From GCA-2683825 sp965662355 (GTDB lineage Bacteria > Planctomycetota > UBA1135 > GCA-002686595), in contig CBFIHP010000018.1 in NCBI GenBank assembly GCA_965662355.1, positions 56,230 to 120,229 on the forward strand: a stretch of 64,000 bases of DNA, given 5' to 3'. Below the pieces are notes generated by a model. The model did no database searches. It worked only from the letters and a program-made list of their open reading frames with translations, and was not told the origin of the DNA. How positions within the stretch are numbered: position 1 is the stretch's first letter; each line of letters begins with the position of its first letter. A program made the translations under genes and the position numbers. Positions 25,048 through 33,577 of the stretch are shown piece by piece.

Positions 25048-25853
25048 CCACTTCGAGCGAAAGCACAAAAGACCCCGAGTCCACGGCCCGGGATCCGCAA
25101 GGCCAGGTGAAACAGCGAACCGCCAAGCCGCTCGATGGCAGCCTGGTCCTGCAAGCCCGCGGGATCCGCAAGTCGTTTGGCATCGGCGATCGCACGCTCG
25201 AGATCCTGCACGGCGTCAGTCTCGAGCTCCAGCGCGGCGAGCTGGTCGCCCTGGTAGGCGCATCGGGCGCTGGCAAGTCCACGCTGCTTCACGTTTTGGG
25301 ACTTCTGGATCGTCCCGAAGAGGGTCAACTGATCATCGACGGCCAGGATGCCTGGAGTCTGCCGAGCACGGCCCGGGCCGGGCTGCGCAACAAGAAGATC
25401 GGCTTCGTCTTCCAGATGTACCACCTGCTACCGGAGTTGACCGCCCTCGAGAATGTCATGCTGCCGGCCATGATCGCCGAGTCCCGACTCGGCTTCGGCA
25501 GCCGACGCAAGGAACATCGCGCCCGCGCCGAGAGCATGCTGGAGCGCTTTGGCCTGGCCGACCGCATGCGCCACCGACCGTCCCAGCTATCCGGCGGTGA
25601 ACGCCAGCGCGTGGCCATGGCTCGGGCCCTGTATCACGACCCGACGATCCTCTTGGCCGACGAGCCCACCGGCAACCTGGACAGCGCCACCGGCGAACGC
25701 GTCCTCGAGTTGCTCTTTCAGGAACAAGCCCGCCGCGAACTGTCGATGATCCTCGTCACCCACGACCTGCGCCTCGCCAAGCAATGCAGGCGCATCCTGA
25801 TCATGGAAGACGGCCAGATTCAATCCGACTCGACCGTGCCCATTCCGACCTAG
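25044..25853 (+). CDS. lolD: LolD-type ABC transporter ATPase
   Basis: ATP-binding subunit (269 residues) for the permease encoded just upstream, with which it overlaps by ATGA. A 35-residue polar N-terminal extension precedes the domain. Walker A is GASGAGKST, the Q-loop FQMYHLLPELTALENVMLP is the form seen in LolD/MacB proteins, the signature is LSGGERQRVAMARAL, Walker B LLADEPTGNLD and the switch His lies in LVTHD. The match to LolD rather than a general exporter comes from the Q-loop region and the partner permease. It ends four bases from the convergent nadK. Confidence 0.92.
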   Translation: MTTSSESTKDPESTARDPQGQVKQRTAKPLDGSLVLQARGIRKSFGIGDRTLEILHGVSLELQRGELVALVGASGAGKSTLLHVLGLLDRPEEGQLIIDGQDAWSLPSTARAGLRNKKIGFVFQMYHLLPELTALENVMLPAMIAESRLGFGSRRKEHRARAESMLERFGLADRMRHRPSQLSGGERQRVAMARALYHDPTILLADEPTGNLDSATGERVLELLFQEQARRELSMILVTHDLRLAKQCRRILIMEDGQIQSDSTVPIPT

Positions 25854-25857
25854 GGAC

Positions 25858-26772
25858 TCACGTCGCCCCGTCGGGACGCTCCGGCGCCTCGAGACTCCCC
25901 CGCCAGCCCAGGCGCTCCCGCAGACGCCGGTAGGGATTCAGATCCGTCATGGCGAAGATCGGATAGGGCTTTTGGTGCCGCTGGATGTAGGCGCAGTCAC
26001 CCTGGTGCAGCGGATGGAACATCTGTCCGTCCACAGCCAGGGTCGTGATGCCGCCCGTCGCGAGGACCTTGAGCTTCAACTCATCGCGATCGGAGAGCAC
26101 AATCGGTCGGTTCGACAGGCCCTGGGAACAGATCGGTGTCACGACGATGGCCGGAACCGAGGGTTCGAGAACGGGCCCTCCCGCAGAGAGCGAATAGGCC
26201 GTCGAACCGCTCGGTGTGGCGACGATGACACCGTCGGCACGGTAGTCGGTCACCCACTCCTCGCCGACGTCCAGGGAAGCCGTCAGCATGCCCTGGTGGG
26301 AGCCACGTTGCAGGATGACGTCGTTCAGGGCGACGCGTTGCCAGCTCGTGGAGCCCTCGATGCGTACGGAGAGTCGCGTGCGCAGCTCGAGGGTGGCGTC
26401 GCCTTCCAGCACGCCGCTCAGGGTCTCGCGCCAGCGAGTGGCCGGAGTCGAGGCCAAGAAGCCCACCCGGCCCATGTTGATGCCGAGCGTGGGAACCGGC
26501 TCCTGGGCGAAGGAACGCACCGCCCCCAGCAACGCTCCGTCACCGCCGACCACGACCACGAGATCCGGCGCATCCTCGAGAGGGCTGCTGGCTTGTTCGC
26601 GCTCCTTGCAAAAGTCGCGCAGGTCGGAGCGCAAGTCGACCCGTTCGAGTCGCTGCGACAGCCAAGGCAACAGCTCGTCCGCGAGTGCGCGCACGGCGGG
26701 TTTCTCGAAGGAGGCGAGGATCAAGGCACTCTTCAGGGCCCCGGCATCCTCGGCCGACCAGGTGGTGCGCAT
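25858..26772 (-). CDS. nadK: NAD kinase
   Basis: Phosphorylates NAD to NADP. The 304-residue protein carries GGDGALL near residue 78 (catalytic Asp; the usual third position Thr is Ala), NMGRVGFLAS, the LNDVILQRG strand in place of the common NE motif, TDYRADGVIVATPSGSTAYSLSAGGP and LAVDGQ near the C-terminus. Its ATG overlaps the dxs stop (TGATG), so it is the last gene of the xseB-ispA-dxs unit. NADPH is needed by Dxr in the same isoprenoid pathway, which gives the linkage a metabolic sense. Confidence 0.95.
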   Translation of the reverse strand: MRTTWSAEDAGALKSALILASFEKPAVRALADELLPWLSQRLERVDLRSDLRDFCKEREQASSPLEDAPDLVVVVGGDGALLGAVRSFAQEPVPTLGINMGRVGFLASTPATRWRETLSGVLEGDATLELRTRLSVRIEGSTSWQRVALNDVILQRGSHQGMLTASLDVGEEWVTDYRADGVIVATPSGSTAYSLSAGGPVLEPSVPAIVVTPICSQGLSNRPIVLSDRDELKLKVLATGGITTLAVDGQMFHPLHQGDCAYIQRHQKPYPIFAMTDLNPYRRLRERLGWRGSLEAPERPDGAT

Positions 26773-28733
26773 CAGACGAGGTTCGCGCGCCGCGAGGCGA
26801 GAACGCTCTTCACGATCCCCTTGGCGTCCAGGCCGATCTTGGCGAGCTGCTCGTCGCGGCTCGTCATGTGTTCGATGAAGCGATCGGGGATGCCCAGGAT
26901 CTTGATCCGAGCCCGCTGGTGATCGTAGGGCAGACGGCTGGCCGCCTCCAGCAACGCGGAACCGAATCCGCCAGCACGCTGGTGCTCCTCGAGCGTGAAG
27001 ATCGTCCGGTACTTGCGCATGTGCTGGGCCAGCAGCTCTTCGTCGAGGGGCTTGGCGAAACGTGCATCGACGACACCGACGGCGATACCTTTGGCACGCA
27101 GACTCTCAACCGCCTCCAGGGCTTGATTGACCAGGGCTCCGAAGGCCCAGATGCAAGCCTCTTCGCCGTCGTACAGTACTTCGGCCATCCCGGCGCGCAT
27201 CTCGCGGCGCTCTTCGACCGGAAGCGTCTCGTCGTACGGTGTGTTGTCTCGCGGGTAGCGCACTGCGAACGGACCGTCGCCGTGCAAACCGAGCTCCAGC
27301 ATGCGTTGCATATCGCTGTTGTCCCGCGGAGCTGCGATGACGATGTCTGGCAGCGTGCGGAGATAGGCGATGTCGAAGACACCGTTGTGCGTCGGGCCAT
27401 CCTGTCCCACGAGGCCTGCGCGGTCCATGCAGAAGACGACGGGCAATCCCTGGAGCACGACATCCTGGAAGACCTCATCGTAGCCCCGCTGCAGGAACGT
27501 CGAGTAGATGGCGACCACGGGGCGCAGCCCCCCCTTGGCCATACCGGCCGCCATGGCGACGGCGTGTTGCTCGCAAATGCCGACGTCGTGGAAGCGATTC
27601 GGGAAACGCTCGGAAAAGTCGGTCAAGCCGGTGCCGGAGGGCATGCCCGCCGTGATGGCGTGTACACGGACGTCCCGCTCGGCGATGGCCGCCACGGCTT
27701 GGGCGAAGCCCTTGGTGTAGGAAGGGCCGGCGGGTTTGGGATCCTCCTGGATCTCGAGCTTGCCGGTTTCGGGGGGCGATTTCTTCATCGCGGGGCTGGC
27801 GGCGTGCACGCGTTCGGGGTGCGTGGGCGCGTTCGGGTGGCCCTTGCCCTTCTCGGTCAACGTGTGCAGCAGAACGACACCGTCCAGCTCGCGCACGCGT
27901 CGCAGCGTATCGACCAGATAACCCACGTCGTGTCCGTTGACCGGTCCCACGTACGTAACGCCAAGCTCTTCGAAGACGTGGCCCTGCACGATGCTGTGAC
28001 GTACGACCTCGCGAATCTGCTCGAGTGTGTTCTCGACCTTCGGACCGATGACGGGGATCGATTGGAGCAGCCCGTGGATCTCTTGCTGGGCGCGTTGCAC
28101 GACGCGCGCCGAACGAATTCGTGTGAGATACCGCGCGAGAGCACCGACCGACTTCGAGATCGACCATTCATTGTCGTTCAGGACGACCAGCATGCGCTCG
28201 CCCGAGGCTCCCGCATGGTTCAAGGCCTCGAAGGCCACCCCCGCGCCCAGACTGGCGTCGCCGATGACGCTGACGACGTTGGGACGCGTGGTCTCATGGG
28301 CCGAGGCGATCGCCAGGCCCAACCCCAGGCTGATCGACGTGCCCGCATGCCCGGTGTGGAAGAGGTCGTACTCCGATTCCTCCGGATGCGTGAAACCGCA
28401 CAGGCCATCGGTCTTGCGCAGCGACAGAAAGCGCGATCGGCGACCGGTCAGGATCTTGTGCACGTAGCCCTGGTGGCTGACGTCCCAGACGCAGCGGTCG
28501 CGCCGGAAGTCGAAGACGTAGTGCAGGGCGCAGGCCAGCTCGACGACACCCAGGTTGCTACCCAGGTGTCCGCCGGTGCGTTGCACGGAATCCAGGAGGA
28601 AGCTGCGGATCTCCTCGCACAGAAACGGCAGATCGGCCTCTGCTAGCTGCTTCAGCTCCTGCGGGGAGTTGATGCCCTCGAGCAGTCCCCCCGCGAGGGA
28701 GTTGGTATGGGGTGTGCCTTGGCTGTCTGTCAT
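26772..28733 (-). CDS. dxs: 1-deoxy-D-xylulose-5-phosphate synthase
   Basis: Thiamine-diphosphate enzyme that joins pyruvate and glyceraldehyde 3-phosphate, the first step of the MEP isoprenoid pathway. Length (653) is normal. The N-terminal domain has GHLGSNLGVVELACALHYVF, DVSHQGYVHKILTGR, SISLGLGLA and the cofactor/metal site VIGDASLGAG with the downstream NDNEWSIS; the family usually has GDGA, so one Gly is Ala. Next come the pyrimidine-binding domain (GICEQHAVAMAAGMA, GPTHNGVFDIAYLRTLP) and the transketolase C-terminal domain. It lies between ispA and nadK in one operon. Glyceraldehyde 3-phosphate is supplied by the glycolytic genes found elsewhere in the window. Confidence 0.97.
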   Translation of the reverse strand: MTDSQGTPHTNSLAGGLLEGINSPQELKQLAEADLPFLCEEIRSFLLDSVQRTGGHLGSNLGVVELACALHYVFDFRRDRCVWDVSHQGYVHKILTGRRSRFLSLRKTDGLCGFTHPEESEYDLFHTGHAGTSISLGLGLAIASAHETTRPNVVSVIGDASLGAGVAFEALNHAGASGERMLVVLNDNEWSISKSVGALARYLTRIRSARVVQRAQQEIHGLLQSIPVIGPKVENTLEQIREVVRHSIVQGHVFEELGVTYVGPVNGHDVGYLVDTLRRVRELDGVVLLHTLTEKGKGHPNAPTHPERVHAASPAMKKSPPETGKLEIQEDPKPAGPSYTKGFAQAVAAIAERDVRVHAITAGMPSGTGLTDFSERFPNRFHDVGICEQHAVAMAAGMAKGGLRPVVAIYSTFLQRGYDEVFQDVVLQGLPVVFCMDRAGLVGQDGPTHNGVFDIAYLRTLPDIVIAAPRDNSDMQRMLELGLHGDGPFAVRYPRDNTPYDETLPVEERREMRAGMAEVLYDGEEACIWAFGALVNQALEAVESLRAKGIAVGVVDARFAKPLDEELLAQHMRKYRTIFTLEEHQRAGGFGSALLEAASRLPYDHQRARIKILGIPDRFIEHMTSRDEQLAKIGLDAKGIVKSVLASRRANLV

Positions 28734-28763
28734 GACTTGAATCCCAAGGATAATCTCAACGGC

Positions 28764-29693
28764 TCAAGCCCGGCGGGAGAGAACGAATTCCACAAAAACT
28801 ACGGCCCGGTGCTCGGATCCGAAGCCCAGGGCGCGGGCCGATTCGTGAGCCGCTTCGGCTAAATCCCTTGCTTTCGCGCGCGCATCCTCGAGTCCCAGGG
28901 CCGCCACCAGGGTCGGTCGCGAGAGCGCCTGATCCTTACCAGGAGTCTTCCCGAGGGTCGCTGCATCGCCCGTAACGTCCAGAAGATCGTCCGTCGCCTG
29001 GAAGGCCCGGCCCAGCGCTAGCCCGTAGCTTGCCGCGAGCCGACAGGTCCGAGCGTCGGCCCGGGCAGCCAGGGCTCCCATCTCGCAGGCGGCGGCGAAG
29101 AGTGCACCGGTTTTACGCTCGTGCATGTCCCCCAGGGCCTCGATACGTTGCTTGAACGCCCCCGCGTCGTTCGCGTCCGCGTCGTTCGCCGAGGCCTCGA
29201 GGGAGAGATCGAGTGCTTGGCCCCCCACCATGCCGCGCGATCCGGCGGCGCGCGCCAGACAGCCCACGAGCTCGGCGGGATTCTCGATCGAGGGCTCCGC
29301 GAGGATCCCGAAGGCCTGGGTCAGCAGCGCATCTCCCACCAGGACACCAATCGCCTCGTCGTAGGCCACATGCACGGTGGCCCGGCCGCGACGCAAGTCG
29401 TCGTCGTCCATGCAGGGCAGATCGTCGTGGACGAGACTGTAGGTGTGAATCAACTCGAGCGCAGCGCCCGGAAGCACGGCCTTTGAATCCTCACCGCCCA
29501 GGGAGCTGCAAAAGAGCCGACACAGGGCCGGCCGCAAGCGCTTGCCCCCGCCGAAGATCGCATAGCGCATGGCCTCGTGCAGGCGCTGAGGATGCTCGTC
29601 CGCGCGTGGCAGGAGCTCGTCCAGCGCGGCATCGATCCAGTCCCGGCTCTCCTTCAACCAGCTCGCGAGCGAGATTTGCGCCTCGGTGGTCAT
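28764..29693 (-). CDS. ispA: Geranyl/farnesyl diphosphate synthase
   Basis: Prenyl synthase of 309 residues that condenses isopentenyl diphosphate with allylic diphosphates. The first Asp-rich motif is HDDLPCMDDDDLRRGR (with the bacterial two-residue insertion) preceded by LIHTYSLV, and the second is FQATDDLLDVTGD. GGGKRLRPAL is the substrate-binding start. The aromatic-type residue before the first motif (Tyr-Ser) suits an FPP-length product, but chain length is inferred. Order xseB-ispA-dxs is the widely conserved arrangement. An Asp/Ala-rich insertion near residue 178 is unusual but lies in a loop. Confidence 0.95.
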   Translation of the reverse strand: MTTEAQISLASWLKESRDWIDAALDELLPRADEHPQRLHEAMRYAIFGGGKRLRPALCRLFCSSLGGEDSKAVLPGAALELIHTYSLVHDDLPCMDDDDLRRGRATVHVAYDEAIGVLVGDALLTQAFGILAEPSIENPAELVGCLARAAGSRGMVGGQALDLSLEASANDADANDAGAFKQRIEALGDMHERKTGALFAAACEMGALAARADARTCRLAASYGLALGRAFQATDDLLDVTGDAATLGKTPGKDQALSRPTLVAALGLEDARAKARDLAEAAHESARALGFGSEHRAVVFVEFVLSRRA

Positions 29694-29723
29694 CGCACGA
29701 TTCGGGCTCCGTCCGTTACCCCC

Positions 29724-29972
29724 TCAGGCGGTGACGTCGGGATCTCCCTGGAAGGGTCGCAGTGCGTCCTCCGCATCCGCGGTCAACTCCTCGACGCGTT
29801 TGCGATAACGCTCAAGGGTGCCGTGGCAGTTCTTGAGCAGCTCGATGCCCTCTTGATAGCGCTCGATCGCAGGCTCGAGTTCGAGCCCGCCTTGTTCCAG
29901 TTCGCCGACGAGCCCCTCGAGACGGGTCAGCTTGTCGTCGAAGCTCGGGGCGCTTTGGGGGTTGTCGCTCAT
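29724..29972 (-). CDS. xseB: Exodeoxyribonuclease VII small subunit
   Basis: Small subunit (82 residues) that binds the large XseA subunit to form the single-strand-specific ExoVII. The two-helix pattern FDDKLTRLEGLVGELEQGGL and ERYQEGIELLKNCHGTLERY is diagnostic. The ATG at 29972 is where the family begins; upstream codons in the frame are unrelated and overlap the ribokinase-like gene. xseA is not in the window. Neighbouring ispA and dxs follow in the conserved order. Confidence 0.95.
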   Translation of the reverse strand: MSDNPQSAPSFDDKLTRLEGLVGELEQGGLELEPAIERYQEGIELLKNCHGTLERYRKRVEELTADAEDALRPFQGDPDVTA

Positions 29973-30018
29973 GTCGCTCGCAATCGCAGGTGGTACCAAG
30001 CGGTAGCTCGTTATACGG

Positions 30019-30951
30019 CTAGGTTGCAGCTGGCTTCTGGATTTTGACCAGGGATTCGACGGTTTCGCGCGTGGGGAGCGAAGGAATGGCTCCACAGATC
30101 CCGGTGGCCAGGGCCCCGGAGCCGCAGGCGTATCGCACCGCATCCTTCAGACGCGCGCCCTCGGAGCGCAACACGGCCAGCGCTCCGACGAACGCGTCCC
30201 CGGCGGCGGTGCTGTCGATGGCCTCGACCTCGAAGGCCTCGAAGCTTTCCATTTCCTGGCCGTTGAAGTGGATCGCACCCTCGGAAGCCAGCGTGATCAC
30301 GACCCGGTCGGGCCCGTAGCTCGCGAGCCGGCGCGCGAGACCGGTCGGAGCGACCTCGCCTTCAGCATCGCCGACCAAACGTCGCGCCTCGGCTCGGTTC
30401 ACGACCAGGAGATCCACTTGCTTCAAGAGGTCGGGGTCCAGGCCGACCGCGGGCGCGGCGTTGAAGATGACCGATGTGTTGGCGTTCTTCGCGATGTCCA
30501 TGGCCCGCAGGTTGGTCTCCGCAGGAATCTCCGCCTGGCAGATCAGAACGTCGGCCTCGGCGATCGCTCCCGCCGCTCCGTCGAGATCCTCGGGGACGAA
30601 GTGGGCGTTGGCTCCCGGAGCCACGACGATCGCATGCTCGCCGCCGGGAACGACCGTCACCATGGCCACTCCCGTGGGATGCTTCTCGTCGGTTCTCACG
30701 TGCTGGATGTCGACACCCTCGGCGGTCAACACCGCGCGCATCTCCACGCCCCAGCTGTCGTCACCGAGACGTCCGACCATGCGCACCTGGGCGCCCATGC
30801 GCCCGGCCGCGACGGCCTGATTGGCGCCCTTGCCACCGGGGTGCTTCTCGAAGTTGATGCCCATGAGCGTCTCTCCCGGCTCGGGAAAACGCGCCGCGCG
30901 CACGACGAGATCCAGGTGAATGGAACCAACGACGCAGACCCTGCAACTCAT
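30019..30951 (-). CDS. rbsK: Ribokinase-like PfkB sugar kinase
   Basis: PfkB-family kinase of 310 residues, closest to ribokinase. N-terminal VVGSIHLDLVVRAARFP and PGETLMG form the substrate region, GGKGANQAVAAGRMG is PfkB signature 1, VNRAEARRLVG matches the NxxE magnesium motif and DSTAAGDAFVGALAV holds the catalytic Asp of signature 2 (ribokinase has DTTAAGD). A deoxyribose or other pentose substrate is also possible. Its ATG overlaps the stop of the 70-residue gene upstream by four bases. A kinase in front of xseB-ispA-dxs is not the usual neighbourhood. Confidence 0.9.
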   Translation of the reverse strand: MSCRVCVVGSIHLDLVVRAARFPEPGETLMGINFEKHPGGKGANQAVAAGRMGAQVRMVGRLGDDSWGVEMRAVLTAEGVDIQHVRTDEKHPTGVAMVTVVPGGEHAIVVAPGANAHFVPEDLDGAAGAIAEADVLICQAEIPAETNLRAMDIAKNANTSVIFNAAPAVGLDPDLLKQVDLLVVNRAEARRLVGDAEGEVAPTGLARRLASYGPDRVVITLASEGAIHFNGQEMESFEAFEVEAIDSTAAGDAFVGALAVLRSEGARLKDAVRYACGSGALATGICGAIPSLPTRETVESLVKIQKPAAT

Positions 30952-31160
30952 GAACTCGGTCCCTCCGCATGGGCGACCCACAGGCCATCACCCGGGGGCA
31001 CGATAACCCCCTGCAAGCCCACCGTCTGGGCCATGTGATCGATGAATGCGCGCAGCGCCTCGACCTCCTCGAGCTCGCTTGGAAAGAAGCCCCCCGGGCA
31101 AGTGTGCTCGGCGAGATACGTGAAGTCTTGAACAGAGGGCGGGGTGGAAACTTGCGACAT
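30948..31160 (-). CDS. Small conserved-looking protein coupled to the ribokinase gene
   Basis: A 70-residue protein I do not recognise. It has no membrane segment; the sequence is polar with two helix-like stretches, SELEEVEALRAFIDHMAQT being the clearer. The frame is supported by the ATGA overlap with the kinase start and by codon choice like the neighbours. It could be a small regulatory or structural partner of the kinase. There is a 46-base gap to the FecE-like ATPase upstream, so it may still belong to that operon. Confidence 0.6.
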   Translation of the reverse strand: MSQVSTPPSVQDFTYLAEHTCPGGFFPSELEEVEALRAFIDHMAQTVGLQGVIVPPGDGLWVAHAEGPSS

Positions 31161-31206
31161 GGAGCACGCGGGGCGAGATGGTAGCGATTGGCCCCCTTCG
31201 CCTCCA

Positions 31207-32037
31207 TCAGGCCCGCGTTCCGGGGAGCTCGTCCGTGGGCCAAGGATAGACCAGAATCCGCCCTCCCGCGTCCTCGATCCAGAGATCGGGCCCGTAGACC
31301 GGGTGCAGAACCTCGGGCCGAAGCACCTCGTGGGGCCGCCCCGAGGCGGCGATCCGTCCCCCCTCGAGGATCAAGAGCCGGTCCGCATAGCGCCCGGCCA
31401 GGTTCAAGTCGTGGGTTGCGACCAGGGCCGTGCGTCCCTGCTCGCGGGCCGCCGCGATCAACCGAAAGACCTGGATCTGGTGGGCCGGATCGAGCATGGC
31501 GGTGGGCTCGTCGAACAAGAGCAGCGGTGCCTTCTGGGCCAGCGCGCGGGCCACGAGGACGCGCTGGCGTTCGCCACCCGAAAGCTCCACCAGGAGCCGT
31601 TTGCGCCAGGGGAGCGCGTCGGTGTCCCGCAGCGCTTCCTCGATCCGCGCGTGGTCCTTGGCGGAGACCGCTCCGAGGGCTCGATCCAGAAACGAGGTGT
31701 GGGCGTAGCGACCCCCGAGAACGAAACTCTCGACGGTCGTCTCGGGCAACGCTTCGAGACGTTGTGGAACCGACGCGATGCGCTTCGCGCGCGCGCCCAT
31801 GTCGAGCTGCGACAGGACCACGCCATCGACGCGCACGGTGCCAGCACTCGGCTCGAGAACCCCACCGGCCAGCTTGAGCAGTGTGCTCTTGCCCGAGCCG
31901 TTGGGACCACACAGACAGACGATCTCCCCCGCGCTGAAGGAGGCATCGATCTGTGAGATGGCATACGGGGCACCCTCCTCTCCGTACGAGAAGCTGAGGC
32001 CTTCGAGCTGAAGCTGCATTCGGTGTGCGCCCGTCAT
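31207..32037 (-). CDS. FecE/BtuD-type ABC transporter ATPase
   Basis: ATP-binding subunit of 276 residues for an iron-siderophore, haem or cobalamin importer. Walker A GPNGSGKST, signature LSGGERQRVLVARALAQ, Walker B LLLFDEPTAMLD and switch His in LVATHDLNLAGRYAD, with IASVPQRLEALPETTVESFV as Q-loop region, all in the form typical of this subfamily. The ATG at 32037 overlaps the permease stop by four bases and is preferred over the ATG at 32019. The open frame extends upstream but that part is antisense to, or out of frame with, the permease. No substrate-binding protein is adjacent. Confidence 0.92.
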   Translation of the reverse strand: MTGAHRMQLQLEGLSFSYGEEGAPYAISQIDASFSAGEIVCLCGPNGSGKSTLLKLAGGVLEPSAGTVRVDGVVLSQLDMGARAKRIASVPQRLEALPETTVESFVLGGRYAHTSFLDRALGAVSAKDHARIEEALRDTDALPWRKRLLVELSGGERQRVLVARALAQKAPLLLFDEPTAMLDPAHQIQVFRLIAAAREQGRTALVATHDLNLAGRYADRLLILEGGRIAASGRPHEVLRPEVLHPVYGPDLWIEDAGGRILVYPWPTDELPGTRA

Positions 32038-33116
32038 CCCATCCAAAGGACCCGGCGTTGGCGAACCAGAAGAAAGAGGAAGAAGGGGCCGCCTATCAGC
32101 GACATCAAGACCCCCGGACGGATCTCCACATCCCGCAACCAAATGCGTTGGGCCACATCGCACCCGAGGAGAAACAAGGCACCGAGCAAGGCGGACCAGG
32201 GCAAGACGCGGCGGTGGGAGGAACCGAAGGCCATGCGCACGAGATGGGGAATGACCAGCCCGACGAAGGCGATCTGGCCCGCGACCGAGACCGCCCCAGC
32301 CGTCGCCAACGCCGCGGCCACCAGAACGAGCACCTTCACGCGTTGCACCTCGACGCCAACACTCTGTGCGTCTTCCTCGCCCCCACCGAAGAGATCCAGC
32401 TCGTTCGAAACAAAGGGAATGCATGCAGCGGCGATCGCCAATCCGCTCCAGACCATGAGAACCTGCCAGTCGGTCCTGTCCTCGAGGGTCCCAAAGGTCC
32501 ATGCGAGCATGGCCCGCGAAACTTCCAGGTCGCGCAGTGTCAACGACTGCAGCGCTGCGAGAAAGCCCGCGATCAAGGTGTTGATTGCGATCCCCGCCAG
32601 GAGCAGCGTTGTCACGGACAGGCGCCCCGAACGCGTTGCGATCGTGAGCACCAGGACCGATACGCCGAGGGCCCCGACAAAGGCCGAGAGCGTGACGATG
32701 AAGGGCGAGAAGGCCCCGGCCTGGGACAGCCACAAGCGCGGTCCGAGCCCTCCGACGAAGGCGATCGCGAGGGAGGCGCCAAAGACGGACCCCGCGGTCA
32801 CGCCGACGACCGCCGGCGAGGCCAGGCCGTTGCGGAACAGCCCCTGCAAGTACGCGCCAGCGAGGGCCAGCGACGCTCCCGCGCCGGCCGCCGTCAGCGC
32901 TCGCCAGAGGCGCCACTGGTAGACGGACTGCTCGACGTTTGCCAGAGGATCTCCCAGGCCGAGAACGGCCAGGAGCCCACGTAGGGAGGTCCGAAGCGCA
33001 AAGGGCTCTCCCGATCCGTAGCACGGTGAGAGCACGATCAGCAGGCCGAGCAACGCCAGTGCGCCGAATCCGGCGAGCACGGATGCAGACCGCGGCGGAG
33101 CGGGTTTCAGCCCCAC
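32034..33116 (-). CDS. FecCD/BtuC-type ABC transporter permease
   Basis: A 360-residue permease with about nine to ten membrane helices. Family hallmarks are LWRALTAAGAGASLALAGAY followed by GLFRNGLASPAVVGVTAGS, and the C-terminal GQIAFVGLVIPHLVRMAFG coupling segment. It probably imports ferric siderophore, haem or cobalamin. The start is a GTG overlapping the end of the osmC-like gene by ten bases; the stop overlaps the ATPase start. The missing periplasmic binding protein must be encoded elsewhere or supplied in trans. Confidence 0.92.
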   Translation of the reverse strand: MGLKPAPPRSASVLAGFGALALLGLLIVLSPCYGSGEPFALRTSLRGLLAVLGLGDPLANVEQSVYQWRLWRALTAAGAGASLALAGAYLQGLFRNGLASPAVVGVTAGSVFGASLAIAFVGGLGPRLWLSQAGAFSPFIVTLSAFVGALGVSVLVLTIATRSGRLSVTTLLLAGIAINTLIAGFLAALQSLTLRDLEVSRAMLAWTFGTLEDRTDWQVLMVWSGLAIAAACIPFVSNELDLFGGGEEDAQSVGVEVQRVKVLVLVAAALATAGAVSVAGQIAFVGLVIPHLVRMAFGSSHRRVLPWSALLGALFLLGCDVAQRIWLRDVEIRPGVLMSLIGGPFFLFLLVRQRRVLWMG

Positions 33117-33514
33117 GTGAACACGATGTTGACCTCGACCTCAGGCGCCAGGCTGGCCTTCACCGGACAGCCGTGTCCCGCCTTCTCGAGCAGGGCCCGC
33201 GAGGCCTCATCGAACGCACCTGGGATGCGAATGTCGAGGTTCAGCGCACCGATGCGGCGCACTGGATCCGCGACCATGACCTTCTCGACGAGAGCGCTCG
33301 CACCCTTCAGCTCAAGGCCATGTTCTTGCGCGGCGATGCCCATGATCGTCAGAACGCATGTGCCCATCGCGGTGCCGACCAGATCGGTCGGCGAGAAGGC
33401 CTGGCCCCTGCCTTTGTTGTCGAGCGGCGCGTCGGTGGAGATGACGTCCTGCGAGGGACCGTGGGTGGCGCGGCAGTGGAGCTCGCCTTCGTAAAGGATG
33501 TCGACAGAGACCAT
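33107..33514 (-). CDS. OsmC/Ohr-family thiol peroxidase-like protein
   Basis: A 135-residue OsmC-fold protein, expected to reduce organic hydroperoxides as a dimer. The two catalytic cysteines are present, in GTCVLTIMG and HGCPVKASL, along with FSPTDLVGTAMG, the family lead-in to the first Cys. I chose the ATG at 33514 because the domain starts there; an upstream frame extension is 20 residues without homology. The gene runs into the permease gene by ten bases, which links it to the transporter and suggests a shared response to metal or oxidative stress. Confidence 0.9.
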   Translation of the reverse strand: MVSVDILYEGELHCRATHGPSQDVISTDAPLDNKGRGQAFSPTDLVGTAMGTCVLTIMGIAAQEHGLELKGASALVEKVMVADPVRRIGALNLDIRIPGAFDEASRALLEKAGHGCPVKASLAPEVEVNIVFTWG

Positions 33515-33557
33515 GGATCGGGTATGTCTTGGCTTTGGTTCTATTGGGAGGATGTTG

Positions 33558-33574
33558 GTGTCGGAAGTCGACAC
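33558..33574 (-). terminator. Small hairpin after the amidohydrolase gene
   Basis: GTGTCG (33558-33563) pairs with CGACAC (33569-33574) across a five-base loop, immediately 3' of the amidohydrolase stop codon. No T-run follows. It may be a weak terminator before the OsmC gene. Confidence 0.3.
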
Positions 33575-33577
33575 AGC

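Noticed and set aside
26685..28646. 653-codon plus-strand frame antisense to dxs
   Set aside because: dxs is complete with all motifs; the antisense frame is a by-product of codon bias.
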